Below the pieces are notes generated by a model that ran no database searches, was not told where the DNA came from, and was given only the letters and a program-made list of their open reading frames with translations. The position numbers and the translations under genes are program-made. Shown in pieces: positions 1-10,405 of a stretch of 64,000 nt of DNA. The first letter of the stretch is position 1. Every line of letters begins with the position of its first letter. The stretch is from Salinicola endophyticus. Lineage in GTDB: Bacteria; Pseudomonadota; Gammaproteobacteria; Pseudomonadales; Halomonadaceae. The stretch spans positions 1,178,001 to 1,242,000 of the forward strand of contig NZ_CP159578.1 of NCBI RefSeq assembly GCF_040536835.1. The letters are read 5' to 3'.

Positions 1-818
1 GCGATCGCATGCGCATGTACGCCTGGACCGGCGGTGACAAGCCGAGCGATGTCGGCGCCGGTGCCAAGGCACTGGTCGACAAGGGCTTCACCGCCTTCAA
101 GATGAACGGCACCGCCGAGATGGCGATCGTCGATTCGCATGCCAAGGTCGATGAGGCGGTGGCGAGGGTGGCTGAGGCGCGCGATGCCGTCGGCCCCGAC
201 GTGGGTATCGGCATCGATTTCCACGGGCGTGTCCATCGGCCCATGGCAAAGGCGCTGCTGCGTGAACTCGAGCCCTATCACCCGATGTTCGTCGAAGAGC
301 CGGTGCTGCCCGAGCATCTGCCCAGCCTCAAGCATATCGCTGGCGGCCTGGGCTATCCGCTCGCCACGGGTGAGCGTCTGCACACCCGCTATCAATTCCG
401 CGACCTGCTCGCTGAGGGCATGGTCGATATCGTGCAGCCCGATCTCTCCCACTGCGGCGGCATCAGCGAAGGCATGAAAATCGCCACCCTAGCATCGTGT
501 TTCGATGTCGCCCTGGCCCCGCACTGCCCGCTGGGGCCGCTGACCCTGGCGGCTTCGCTGCATGTGGACGCCGTCAGCCACAATGCGTTCATCCAGGAAC
601 AGAGCATGGGCATTCACTACAACCAGGGCAACGATGTCCTCGACTACCTGGTGGACAAGTCCGCGCTATCGATTCATGACGGCTTCTGCGCGATCCCCGA
701 CGGCCCAGGCCTGGGAGTTGAAATCGACGAGGCGTTCGTCGAGGAGCGCGCCAAGATCGGGCATCGCTGGCGCAATCCGGTATGGACACACGAGGATGGC
801 TCCATCGCCGAGTGGTGA
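1..818 (+). CDS. dgoD: D-galactonate dehydratase, C-terminal part (cut by window edge)
   Basis: Enolase-superfamily dehydratase that converts D-galactonate to 2-dehydro-3-deoxy-D-galactonate, the first step of the De Ley-Doudoroff route. The reading frame is open at the left edge (codons start at base 3), so about 110 N-terminal residues of the usual 380 are missing. Visible are the Mg-ligand region GIDFHG, the second acidic ligand in FVEEP, the third in LATGERL, and the catalytic histidine in ALAPHCPLG. The C-terminus ends normally in HEDGSIAEW. The downstream enzymes DgoA and DgoK are encoded 8 kb away, at 8709-10306. Family assignment is firm; closely related mandelate-racemase-type dehydratases could act on a similar acid. 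Confidence 0.87.
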   Translation, partial: DRMRMYAWTGGDKPSDVGAGAKALVDKGFTAFKMNGTAEMAIVDSHAKVDEAVARVAEARDAVGPDVGIGIDFHGRVHRPMAKALLRELEPYHPMFVEEPVLPEHLPSLKHIAGGLGYPLATGERLHTRYQFRDLLAEGMVDIVQPDLSHCGGISEGMKIATLASCFDVALAPHCPLGPLTLAASLHVDAVSHNAFIQEQSMGIHYNQGNDVLDYLVDKSALSIHDGFCAIPDGPGLGVEIDEAFVEERAKIGHRWRNPVWTHEDGSIAEW

Positions 819-822
819 CGGG

Positions 823-840
823 GCGCCGCGAAGGCGGCGC
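823..840 (+). terminator. GC-rich hairpin after dgoD
   Basis: A perfect 7-bp stem GCGCCGC / GCGGCGC with a GAAG tetraloop begins 5 nt after the dgoD stop. Only a weak pyrimidine tail (TCTC) follows, so termination is plausible but not certain. A second stem (GCGCCC / GGGCGC) lies in the rest of the 82-bp gap before the convergent ATPase gene and could serve either strand. Confidence 0.4.
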
Positions 841-900
841 TCTCGGCCTGGCTTCTTGGCGGCAGGCGCCCTTGGGTAACTGGGCGCTTTGCCGCTGGCA

Positions 901-2034
<1,134 letters not shown>

Positions 2035-2074
2035 AAGGGCTCCTGATGGCGATGGGCGCCGTCGCGAGTGACGG

Positions 2075-2839
2075 CTACCAGAGGGTGTAGCCGCCATCCA
2101 CCACGACGATGGAGCCGGTCATGAAGCTCGAGGCGTTGCTGGCCATGTAAACGATGGTGGGGCCGAGTTCTGCGGGCGTGGCGGCGCGTTGCATGGGCGC
2201 GTCGTCGATCCAGTGGGGCTTGAAGCGTGGGTCGTCGACTGGCGCCATCGCGGTCTTGACGTAGCCGGGGGCCAGGGCGTTGACGCGGATGCCGTAGGGG
2301 GCCCACTCGGCGGCCAATGACTTGGTCAATTGGTGCACCGCGGCCTTGGAGGCGTTGTAGGCAGGCTGCATCTGCGGACGATTGACGATCATCGCCGAGA
2401 TCGAGCCGATGTTGATGATCACGCCACCGCGCGACTGCATTCGCCGGCCGGCGGCCTGTGCGCAGTACCACAGGCCGTGGACATTGATATCGAAGATATC
2501 GCGCCAGCGCTCGGGGGTGACCTCCAGCGCCGGGGCATGCTGACAGGCACCGGCGTTGTTGAGGAAGATATCGACCGGGCCGAGGCCGGCTTCGACCTCG
2601 TCGAGCAGGGCGTCCGCCGCCTCGGGTTGGGTAATGTCGACCTCAACGGCCATGGCGTGGTGGCCGGCATCCTCGAGCGCCTTGACCACTTGCAGGCTGC
2701 GCGCATGTCCACGGGCGGCGATGGCGACCTTCGCGCCGGCTTCGGCCAAGGCGTGGGCGAATGCCTCGCCGAGACCCCCATTGCCGCCGGTGACCACGGC
2801 GACCTTGCCGCTCAGATCGAACTGCGACATCACATTCAT
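2075..2839 (-). CDS. Short-chain dehydrogenase/reductase of the polyol operon
   Basis: Classical SDR oxidoreductase of 254 aa with a Rossmann fold. The cofactor motif TGGNGGLG lies at residues 17-24, NNAG near 93, the catalytic serine in GSIS, and the active-site YNASK in the second half. The C-terminus SIVVVDGGYTLW is typical of sugar- and polyol-dehydrogenating SDRs such as sorbitol, arabinitol, gluconate or galactose dehydrogenases. It sits between the permease and ATPase genes, so it probably oxidises the imported substrate or its first product. GGGAGAG precedes the ATG. The exact substrate is unknown; because galactonate genes flank the operon, a galactose- or galactitol-related substrate is one option. 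Confidence 0.85.
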   Translation of the reverse strand: MNVMSQFDLSGKVAVVTGGNGGLGEAFAHALAEAGAKVAIAARGHARSLQVVKALEDAGHHAMAVEVDITQPEAADALLDEVEAGLGPVDIFLNNAGACQHAPALEVTPERWRDIFDINVHGLWYCAQAAGRRMQSRGGVIINIGSISAMIVNRPQMQPAYNASKAAVHQLTKSLAAEWAPYGIRVNALAPGYVKTAMAPVDDPRFKPHWIDDAPMQRAATPAELGPTIVYMASNASSFMTGSIVVVDGGYTLW

Positions 2840-2911
2840 GCGTCTCTCCCGGTGGGGTGTCGGAGTGGCCGACGCCGTTGCGGCGAGGGCGAGGTGCTCA
2901 TTCGATGGTGC

Positions 2912-3738
<827 letters not shown>

Positions 3739-3742
<4 letters not shown>

Positions 3743-4635
3743 GAGGCACTCTCCCGGCGTTTGAGCAGCTTGGTGAACGCATTGGCGACCAGGATCGAGA
3801 ACACCAGCATGGTGATGCCGACGGCGGCGGCATAGCCCAGATCGAAGAAGCGGAAGGCGATGTCGTAGAGCCGGATGGGGATGATCTTGGTCGAATCCGC
3901 GGGCCCGCCGTTGGTGGTGATGAAGATGATCGCGAAGAAGCGAATCGCATCCATGGCGCGGATCAGCAGGGCCACCAGCAGGATGTTGGAGATCGACGGC
4001 AGGATGATGTAGAGCAGTTTCTGGCGATAATTGGCACCGTCCATCTCCGCGGCTTCCAGGGTGTCTTCGGGCACCGAGGTAAGCCCGGCCAGCACGATCA
4101 GTGCCACCAGTGGCGTCCACTCCCACACATCCATGAGGATCACCGCGGTCATCGCCGAGCCGACGCTGCCGAGGATGTTGCCGTCGAACAGGCCGGTTTC
4201 ATTGAGGATCCAGGCATACAGGCCGTGGCTGGGGTCGAGCATGAAGCGTCCGAGCAGACCGACGATCACCGGGGCGATGAACATCGGAATCAGCAGCAGC
4301 GAGATGATGATGTTGCTGCCCCGTCTCAGGCTGTAGACCAGCAGCGCCATCACTGTGCCGATGAGCATCTCCAGACCCACCGTGGCCAGGAAGTAGACCA
4401 GGCTGATCAGCCAGCTGGCGCGGATGTCAGGGTCGGTGAATACCCGGCGCCAGTTATCGAGGCCCGAGAACTCCAGGGTCAGCCCGCCCATCAGGCTGAC
4501 GTTGTTGAAGCTCATCCAGATGATCGAGAAGAACGGCACCAGCGTGATCAGGGCCAGCAGAAAGAGCGCTGGCGACATCATCGCCAGCTCGAACCTCTGC
4601 CGCCTTGGTGCGGGCCTTGCGGTCACCAGCGCCAT
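3739..4635 (-). CDS. ABC transporter inner-membrane permease (MalF/SmoF type)
   Basis: First permease of the sugar/polyol importer, 298 aa. After a short charged N-terminus it has about six membrane segments, starting around MMSPALFLLALITLVP. The conserved EAA loop reads LEAAEMDGANYRQKL followed by IILPSISN. The gene begins 3 bp after the binding-protein stop codon and its own stop overlaps the next permease start, so the three transport genes are tightly packed. Length and motifs fit family members that take up sorbitol, mannitol, maltose or glycerol-3-phosphate. Confidence 0.92.
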
Positions 4636-4638
4636 GCG

Positions 4639-6072
4639 TCACGCCCCCACGATACGATCGATGCGTTGCTTGGCGCTCTGCATGGTCTCTTCGGGCGACA
4701 TCTGCCCTGCGAGCATCTTGGAGAGCTCGGTGAAGATCACCGTGTCGACTTCGTTCCACTGGGGGATCTTGGGGCGCAGGCCGATATGGTCGTCGCGCCA
4801 GGCGATCAGCATGGTGTCCGCGGTGAGCATGTTGGGCATGTCGGTGGGCGGTTTGCTGGCCGCCTTGACCTCGGGCATGGCGTAGACCGACTGGCGTGTC
4901 GGCGTGCCGCCGCCGACCTGGCTCTTCAGCCCCATCAGCTGGGTCTGCGGCGAGGTCGCCCAGACCAGGAACAGCCACGCTGCCTTCTGCTTCTCGGGCG
5001 AGGCGTTGGCGTTGATGCCGATCCCGGTGCCGCCCCACAGATTGGCACTGCGCGCTGGCCCCTTGGGTAGCGGTGCATAGCCGATCTTGCCCTTGAGGTC
5101 CGAGCTCTCCAGCGAGCCGGCGAACTCGTGCCACTCCGGCATCATCGCGAACTCGCCGTTCTGGAAGGCGTTGGCGACGCCGGTCCAGTCCCAGCTGGTG
5201 CTGCCGGGGTGGGCGACCTTCAACAGCTTCTGGTAGAAGCGCGCTGCCTCCAGCGAAGCATCGCTGGTCAACTGGCAGGCGCCGGGGGAGTCGGTGCCGT
5301 AGAGACCGATCTGCTGGCCGTTGGCAAAGTAGCTACCGCCGTAGGCGAACAGCACGTTGGAGAAGTCGCACATCAGCGAATCGTACTGCTGCGCCTGATG
5401 GCCAGTGCCGTACTTGACCTCGCTGGCGTTGCCGTTACTGAACCACGCGGCGATCTGATAGTACTGTTCCCAGGTGGTGTCGTCCGTGGGCATCGGGTCG
5501 AAGCCTAGCTCCTGGCGCATCTTGTCGCGGTACTTCTCGAACAGATCGCGGCGGTAGATCCAGATCATCGTCGGGCAGTCGTAGGGCAGTGCATACAGGG
5601 CATCCGCGTTCTCGAACCGGCCGGCGGCGGCCAGCTGCGAGGGAATGAAGTCCTCGATGCCCTTGGGGACGACCGGTTGCTGGCCATCCTTGATGAACGT
5701 ATTCAGGTCCACCAGGCCGCGATGATAGGGCGCCAGCACCTGATAGGGGTCGGCATAGATCACGTCGTAGGCGCTGCGTCCGGCGCCGAAGTCCAGCGCG
5801 ACCTTCTGTACCAGCGCCCCCAACTGCATCTCGGTGATATTGACGGTGATGCCGGTGAGCGCCTTGAAGGCGTCCAGGTTGGCGGCGATCGCCGTCGTCG
5901 GCGGGGTGTTCTCGGAGATGAACTGGATGGTGGTGCCGCTGGCCTGTTTCCAGGCTTCCTCGCTGGCCATCCCCTGGGCGAGGGCCGTGCGCAGCGTACC
6001 GGCGCCCATCAGCGACAGGCCGGCGAGCCCGCCCATTCCCTTCAATATGTCGCGACGCTTGAACTGGGTCAT
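4639..6072 (-). CDS. Extracellular solute-binding protein of sugar/polyol ABC importer, probable Tat substrate
   Basis: Periplasmic substrate-binding protein (SBP family 1), 477 aa, first of the transport genes. The N-terminus carries a twin-arginine-like signal KRRDILKGMGG, a hydrophobic stretch and a plausible cleavage after TALA near residue 32. The mature part has typical binding-protein features such as WGGTGIGIN and the closing ISPETMQSAKQ-like helix (here MSPEETMQSAKQ). The Tat-type signal suggests export of a folded protein, seen in several polyol-binding proteins. It follows the dehydrogenase gene by about 43 bp in the same operon. The ligand is not determinable from sequence. Confidence 0.9.
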   Translation of the reverse strand: MTQFKRRDILKGMGGLAGLSLMGAGTLRTALAQGMASEEAWKQASGTTIQFISENTPPTTAIAANLDAFKALTGITVNITEMQLGALVQKVALDFGAGRSAYDVIYADPYQVLAPYHRGLVDLNTFIKDGQQPVVPKGIEDFIPSQLAAAGRFENADALYALPYDCPTMIWIYRRDLFEKYRDKMRQELGFDPMPTDDTTWEQYYQIAAWFSNGNASEVKYGTGHQAQQYDSLMCDFSNVLFAYGGSYFANGQQIGLYGTDSPGACQLTSDASLEAARFYQKLLKVAHPGSTSWDWTGVANAFQNGEFAMMPEWHEFAGSLESSDLKGKIGYAPLPKGPARSANLWGGTGIGINANASPEKQKAAWLFLVWATSPQTQLMGLKSQVGGGTPTRQSVYAMPEVKAASKPPTDMPNMLTADTMLIAWRDDHIGLRPKIPQWNEVDTVIFTELSKMLAGQMSPEETMQSAKQRIDRIVGA

Positions 6073-6115
6073 TGTTGTTTGCCTCTAGTGAGTGGCGTGC
6101 TGGTATTGGCAGTCT

Positions 6116-7162
6116 TCAGCTATCGAGGGTGATCTGCAGCTTGACGTCCTGAGGTCGCGCGCTGGCGGCGCGCTCGAACGCTTCGATGCTCTTCTCGAAA
6201 GCGAAGGTCTCGCTGATCAGTGGTTCGAGGTCGACCTTGCCCGAGGCGATCAGGTCGATCGCCCGGTCATAGACATTGGCGTAGCGGAACACCGTCTCGA
6301 TGCGCAGCTCCTTGGCCTGGGCCGAGACGATATCGAAGGTGACCGGCTCGACCGGCATGCCGACCAGTACCAGCGTGCCGGCGGGCCGGGCGCAGGCCAG
6401 CACGTCGTCATAGACCCGGGGGTTGCCACTGGCTTCGAACACTACGTCGGCGCCCCAATCCTGGCCGCAGCGCCCGGCGACGGCATCACGCAGCGACTCG
6501 CGTGAGACGTTGACGGGGGTAATACCGGCGTAGCGTCCGGCGATCGCCAGCTTCTCCTCGACCAGATCGGAGACCAGCACCTCGCTGGCCCCACCCGCCA
6601 GTGCCGCCAGAGCGACCATCAGGCCGATCGGCCCCGCGCCGGTGACGACGCAGATGTCGCCCGGCTGCATGCGTGCCTTGACCACTGCCTGCATGCCGAT
6701 GGCGAATGGCTCGATCATCGCCCCTGCCGCGAAGGAGACCGAGTCGGGCAGGGTGAAGGTGAACGCTGCCGGATGAATGACCTCGGGCGTCAGGCAGCCG
6801 TGCACCGGCGGGGTGGCCCAGAAGCGCACGCTGGGGTCGACGTTGTAGACGCCCAGCTTGGACGCGCGCGAGCTGGGGTCGGGAATGCCGGGCTCCATGC
6901 ACACTCGGTCGCCGACCTTCAGATGGCGAACGTTGCTGCCGACCGCGGTGACCACGCCGGAGGCCTCGTGGCCGAGCACCATGGGCGCTTCCACGACGAA
7001 GGGGCCGATACGGCCGTGGGTGTAGTAGTGGACATCGCTGCCGCAGATGCCCACGGTATGTATCCGCACGCGCACATCATCGGCGCCGAGCTGATCCGGC
7101 AGCTCGATCTCACGCAGTGACAGGTCGCGTTTTTTCTCCAGCACCAGGGCTCTGGCTTTCAT
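6116..7162 (-). CDS. Zinc-dependent medium-chain dehydrogenase (xylitol/sorbitol/idonate dehydrogenase type)
   Basis: MDR-family polyol dehydrogenase, 348 aa, first gene of the operon. Catalytic zinc ligands are visible in [10 protein letters not shown] (Cys) and GHEASG (His-Glu). The NAD-binding motif is [13 protein letters not shown]. The closest style is bacterial xylitol/sorbitol dehydrogenase, which oxidises a polyol to a ketose with NAD+. The structural zinc loop that usually follows EPG with four cysteines is replaced by [17 protein letters not shown], so the structural zinc is absent, as in some known xylitol dehydrogenases. The gene is transcribed away from the AraC-type regulator. 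Substrate specificity is inferred only. Confidence 0.87.
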   Translation of the reverse strand: MKARALVLEKKRDLSLREIELPDQLGADDVRVRIHTVGICGSDVHYYTHGRIGPFVVEAPMVLGHEASGVVTAVGSNVRHLKVGDRVCMEPGIPDPSSRASKLGVYNVDPSVRFWATPPVHGCLTPEVIHPAAFTFTLPDSVSFAAGAMIEPFAIGMQAVVKARMQPGDICVVTGAGPIGLMVALAALAGGASEVLVSDLVEEKLAIAGRYAGITPVNVSRESLRDAVAGRCGQDWGADVVFEASGNPRVYDDVLACARPAGTLVLVGMPVEPVTFDIVSAQAKELRIETVFRYANVYDRAIDLIASGKVDLEPLISETFAFEKSIEAFERAASARPQDVKLQITLDS

Positions 7163-7555
7163 GGCGCGCTTCTCGGGTCGTAGGAAAAACGGGCGAGAAC
7201 CGGTCTTCTATCTGCTCGCTCCGGCTCGCCACCGGCTTGGCAGTGACGCTACGCGCTGGGCGGGAAAAGCGGCTAGGCTGTAATTTTCGAGTGGCTGATA
7301 CTTTTTTGCAGAGCCTGCCGTGGAGTCTGTTAATCTCTTGTTTTTCAAGTATTCGACGGAACTGTTCGGTGGTCGGTCGGGCGCTGATGGGTGGGCGAGC
7401 GTGACCAAAGTCTAAAAGTCTGCCGCCCTTATTCCTTTCAGGATGGGTGGGCGTCGACAGGGACCTCTCGTCGCGGCTGCATCATTGCTGCCCGGCGTGG
7501 GTCATTCATCGATGGACGTCATGCACCGTATTGGCCGACCGAGGCACTGATACCG
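7163..7555. promoter_or_regulatory. Divergent control region between the polyol operon and its AraC-type regulator
   Basis: This 393-bp gene-free region must hold promoters for both directions. It contains an AT-richer core (about 7275-7350) with the inverted repeat CTTG-N5-CAAG at 7335-7347. It also has a perfect 12-bp direct repeat GATGGGTGGGCG at 7386-7397 and 7442-7453, 56 bp apart. Direct repeats are the usual binding pattern of AraC-family regulators. I see no convincing -10/-35 pair or sigma-54 element. Confidence 0.55.
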
Positions 7556-8476
7556 ATGATCGCTGCGCCGCTCAACGATACCCCTCTGGGTGCACCTGTC
7601 TTCGAAAGCATCAGCCAGGACCCGAAATTCAGCTTCTACTGGCACTGTCACGACTTCCCGGCGCCGCTCGCGCGCTGGAATTATCATCCTGAGTACGAGC
7701 TGCATCTCATCCGCGACTCGCAGGGGCACTGTTTCGTTGGCGACTATATCGGCCGCTTCGCACCGGGCAATCTGGTGCTGGTCGGGCCCAACATTCCCCA
7801 TGCCTGGTTCAGCGACCTCGACGAGTCCCGGCCGCTGATCGAAGGGCGCGACGTCGTACTGCAGTTCAAGGGCGAGTGGCTAGAGCACATGATGCAGCTC
7901 TGTCCGGAGCTCAATTGCCTGTCGCCGCTGATCGAGGACTCGGCGCGGGGGGTGGAGTTCGGCGGGGAGGAAGCGGTCCGCTGCGGCGAACTGCTGATCA
8001 AGATGGGTGAGCAGGACAATGCCGGCAAGTTGCTCAGCGTGCTGACGATTCTGCGTAGCCTGTCGCAGAGCGATTACCGGACACTCTCCGGCCGTGGCTA
8101 TGGGCCCGGGGCCAGCGGTGTCTCCTCGGCCCAGGTCGACGCCGTACTGCGCGATATCCATGACCATTTCCACGAAGCGCTGCGTATGTCGACACTGGCC
8201 GCCCAGCATGGCATGTCTCCCTCCGGCTTTTCGCGCTTTTTCAAGCAGGCCACGGGCGATACGTTCGTTGCCTTCCTGCGGCGAATCCGTATCGGCCACG
8301 CCTGCCGACTCCTGCTCGAAGGCAGGCACTCCATTGCCGACATCTGCTTTCAGGTCGGCTACAACAATCTATCCAACTTCAATCGACACTTTCGTGAACA
8401 GAAGGGGATGACCCCTAGCCAGTACCAGCATGAAGCCGTGGGCTCGGTATCCAAGCGCGTAAGGCGAATCGCGTGA
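7556..8476 (+). CDS. AraC-family transcriptional regulator
   Basis: DNA-binding regulator, 306 aa from the ATG at 7556. An N-terminal cupin-like sensing domain (HYPEYEL-like segment NYHPEYELHLI and the GRFAPGNLVLVGPNIPHAW strand) is followed by a C-terminal double helix-turn-helix domain. That domain has MSTLAAQHGMSPSGFSRFFK and the family signature ADICFQVGYNNLSNFNRHFR. An open frame extends 55 codons further upstream, but the conserved cupin domain starts only after MIAAPLND. The gene diverges from the six-gene transport operon and most likely controls it; polyol-type AraC activators usually respond to the imported substrate. It might also influence dgoAK downstream. Confidence 0.88.
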   Translation: MIAAPLNDTPLGAPVFESISQDPKFSFYWHCHDFPAPLARWNYHPEYELHLIRDSQGHCFVGDYIGRFAPGNLVLVGPNIPHAWFSDLDESRPLIEGRDVVLQFKGEWLEHMMQLCPELNCLSPLIEDSARGVEFGGEEAVRCGELLIKMGEQDNAGKLLSVLTILRSLSQSDYRTLSGRGYGPGASGVSSAQVDAVLRDIHDHFHEALRMSTLAAQHGMSPSGFSRFFKQATGDTFVAFLRRIRIGHACRLLLEGRHSIADICFQVGYNNLSNFNRHFREQKGMTPSQYQHEAVGSVSKRVRRIA

Positions 8477-8612
8477 TGGCGCTTGGCGCTCATGTGGACG
8501 GGTGTTGCCGTCTGCACCAGAGACGGCCGGCCGATGCCAGGCTTGAGAGCCCTGAGATCGAGCATGGCCGACCAAAGTATGAAGGCGCTGCTTGGGTGAT
8601 TGCTGAATCCTA

Positions 8613-8669
8613 TGTACGACATACTAGGCGGCATTGTCCTACACGGCGCGCTCTGCACTGTGTAGGACA
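8613..8669. promoter_or_regulatory. Three TGT-N3-ACA operator-like sites before dgoA
   Basis: Three 9-bp palindromic elements of the form TGT-NNN-ACA lie in the leader: TGTACGACA at 8613-8621, TGTCCTACA at 8635-8643 and TGTAGGACA at 8661-8669. Their centres are 22 and 26 bp apart. Sites two and three are also mirror images of each other (GTCCTACAC / GTGTAGGAC). FadR-subfamily GntR repressors, including the galactonate repressor DgoR, bind GT-N3-AC dyads of this kind. No dgoR gene lies in this window, so the regulator is inferred. Confidence 0.6.
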
Positions 8670-8708
8670 GTGCCGGCGTGACAATCGAGCTGCAACGAGG
8701 AGAGAGAC

Positions 8709-9395
8709 ATGAAGGAGACACGCAAGTTTGCGCTCGAGACGGCGCTGCGCGAGCGCCCACTGGTGGCGATTCTACGCGGGATCACGCCGGAGGAGATCGA
8801 CGGTGTTTTCGATGCCCTGGTCGCGGCGGGGTTCAAGCTGATCGAGATTCCGCTCAATTCGCCCCGCGCCTGGGACAGCATCGCGGCCATCAGCAAGCGC
8901 TGCCCGGCAGACGTGGTGGTCGGTGCCGGGACGGTACTCGACCCGGCGGATGCCGAGCGCCTCGCCACCCTGGACGCGCCGCTGCTGATCACCCCGAACA
9001 GCGACCCGGAGGTGATCCGTGCCGGGGTCGCCCACGGCCTGGCGCCGATGATCGGCTGCATGACACCGACAGAGGCGCTGGCCGCGGCCAAGGCGGGCGC
9101 GACGGCGCTCAAGCTGTTTCCGGCGGCGCGCCTGGGCACCACCTACTTCAAGGATATCCGCGCCATCCTGCCCAAGGGGCTGCCGGTGCTCGCGGTCGGC
9201 GGAATCGAACAGAGCAACATGGCCGAGTGGCATGCCCATGGGGTGGCGGGTTTCGGCTTCGGCAGCAATCTCTACAAGCCCGGCCGTCCCGCTGCCGAGG
9301 TGGGCGAGATCGCGCGGGCACTGGTCGCCGAGTGGCAGCGGCTGCGTGAGGTGGCGCAGCAGGCGGAAGCCTTCGAGCGCGAGGCCGATGCATGA
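8709..9395 (+). CDS. dgoA: 2-dehydro-3-deoxy-6-phosphogalactonate aldolase
   Basis: Class I aldolase that splits KDPGal into pyruvate and glyceraldehyde-3-phosphate, 228 aa. Family hallmarks are the N-terminal PLVAILRGITPEE, the LIEIPLNSP segment typical of the galactonate branch, VGAGTVL, ITPN, and the Schiff-base lysine in ATALKLFPA. GAGGAGAG precedes the ATG. The stop overlaps the dgoK start by 4 bp, so the two form a coupled pair. It is a cousin of Eda, but the IPLNSP segment and the dgoK partner favour the galactonate role. Confidence 0.93.
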   Translation: MKETRKFALETALRERPLVAILRGITPEEIDGVFDALVAAGFKLIEIPLNSPRAWDSIAAISKRCPADVVVGAGTVLDPADAERLATLDAPLLITPNSDPEVIRAGVAHGLAPMIGCMTPTEALAAAKAGATALKLFPAARLGTTYFKDIRAILPKGLPVLAVGGIEQSNMAEWHAHGVAGFGFGSNLYKPGRPAAEVGEIARALVAEWQRLREVAQQAEAFEREADA

Positions 9396-10306
9396 GCCAG
9401 CGCCTGATCGTCGTCGACTGGGGGACCAGCAACTTCCGCGCCTTTCTGGTCGACGCCGCCAGCGGCCGCACGCTCGACACGCGGCGTTCGAGTTCCGGCC
9501 TGCGTGCCCTGGCGCGGGAGGAGTTCCCGCACTACTGCGCCGCGCAGGTGAGCGACTGGCGGGCCAGTGGGGGGCGCGAGCCGGTACCGATCTATCTTGC
9601 CGGCATGGTCGGCTCGCAGCGTGGCTGGTTCGAGGCGCCGCAACTGGAACTGCCGGTGACTGCCGCCGAACTCGCCGACCGGGTGGTCGCGGCACCTGGC
9701 CTCGAGCACACCTGGATCGTGCCGGGGGTCAAGCAGGTCACCTCGACGCATGTCGATGTCATGCGCGGAGAGGAGGTACAGGCGTTCGGGGCGCTGGCGC
9801 TGGCCGGTGTCGACAGCGCCGATTGCTGCCTGCCGGGCACCCACAGCAAGTGGGCGCACCTCGAGTCTGGGCGTCTGACCGACTTCACCACGCTGATGAC
9901 CGGCGAGCTCTACCATGCGGTGCGTTTCCATACCCTGCCGGGGGAGCCTGCCCGCGACGAGGCGGCGTTCGACGCCGCCGCGTTTCGGTTGGGGCTCTCC
10001 CGCGCCGGCCACGCCGGTGGCGTGCTGCACGCACTGTTCGAAGGCCGCAGCCGGCATCTCTATGCCGGCCTGGCCGCGGACCAGGTGGGTAGCTTTCTCT
10101 CCGGGGTGCTGATCGGCGAGGAGGTGTGCGCCATGCACGCGGCGCGGCCGGCGCTCGAGCGGGTCCTGCTGGTCGGCGCCGAGAGCCTGCGCCAGAGCTA
10201 TACCCTGGCGTTGGAGCAGGCGGGACTGACGGTCGTGGCGATCGACAGCGACGCCGCTACCATCGCCGGCGTGCTCGCCATTGCGGCGCGCCACGCGCTG
10301 CGCTGA
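9392..10306 (+). CDS. dgoK: 2-dehydro-3-deoxygalactonokinase
   Basis: Sugar-acid kinase that phosphorylates 2-dehydro-3-deoxygalactonate at C6, 304 aa. The N-terminal phosphate-binding strand VVDWGTSNFRAFLVD, AGMVGSQRGW, PGVKQV and CLPGTHSKWA are family hallmarks; the last carries the substrate/ATP loop. The gene starts inside the dgoA stop (ATGA overlap). Together with dgoD at the left edge it completes galactonate breakdown to pyruvate and glyceraldehyde-3-phosphate. A galactonate transporter (dgoT) is not seen here. Confidence 0.93.
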   Translation: MSQRLIVVDWGTSNFRAFLVDAASGRTLDTRRSSSGLRALAREEFPHYCAAQVSDWRASGGREPVPIYLAGMVGSQRGWFEAPQLELPVTAAELADRVVAAPGLEHTWIVPGVKQVTSTHVDVMRGEEVQAFGALALAGVDSADCCLPGTHSKWAHLESGRLTDFTTLMTGELYHAVRFHTLPGEPARDEAAFDAAAFRLGLSRAGHAGGVLHALFEGRSRHLYAGLAADQVGSFLSGVLIGEEVCAMHAARPALERVLLVGAESLRQSYTLALEQAGLTVVAIDSDAATIAGVLAIAARHALR

Positions 10307-10314
10307 ATCCGGTC

Positions 10315-10331
10315 TGCATCATTTTGGTGCA
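10315..10331 (+). promoter_or_regulatory. Probable NtrC (NR-I) binding site
   Basis: The 17-mer TGCATCATTTTGGTGCA differs at one position from the enteric NtrC consensus TGCACCA-N2-W-TGGTGCA. Its centre (10323) lies about 110 bp upstream of the start predicted from the sigma-54 element at 10406-10422, the usual distance for NtrC enhancers such as those of glnA. It lies just after the dgoK stop and points to nitrogen control of the following genes. Inference from consensus only. Confidence 0.65.
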
Positions 10332-10344
10332 TCGCCCTGGGGCG

Positions 10345-10364
10345 CGGGGCACTAAAGTGCCCCG
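10345..10364 (+). terminator. Perfect hairpin after dgoK
   Basis: A 9-bp perfect stem CGGGGCACT / AGTGCCCCG with a 2-nt loop, followed by a short GTTCT. It may end dgoAK transcription. The T-tract is poor, so it could instead be a protein-binding palindrome between the NtrC site and the sigma-54 promoter. Confidence 0.45.
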
Positions 10365-10405
10365 TTCTGCGTCGCGCCAGCCCGAATGGCACCGACCCGC
10401 TGGCG

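Noticed and set aside
10345..10364. The CGGGGCACT dyad as a second NtrC site
   Set aside because: The GCAC and GTGC half-sites are only 4 bp apart, whereas NtrC sites need 7; a hairpin is more likely.
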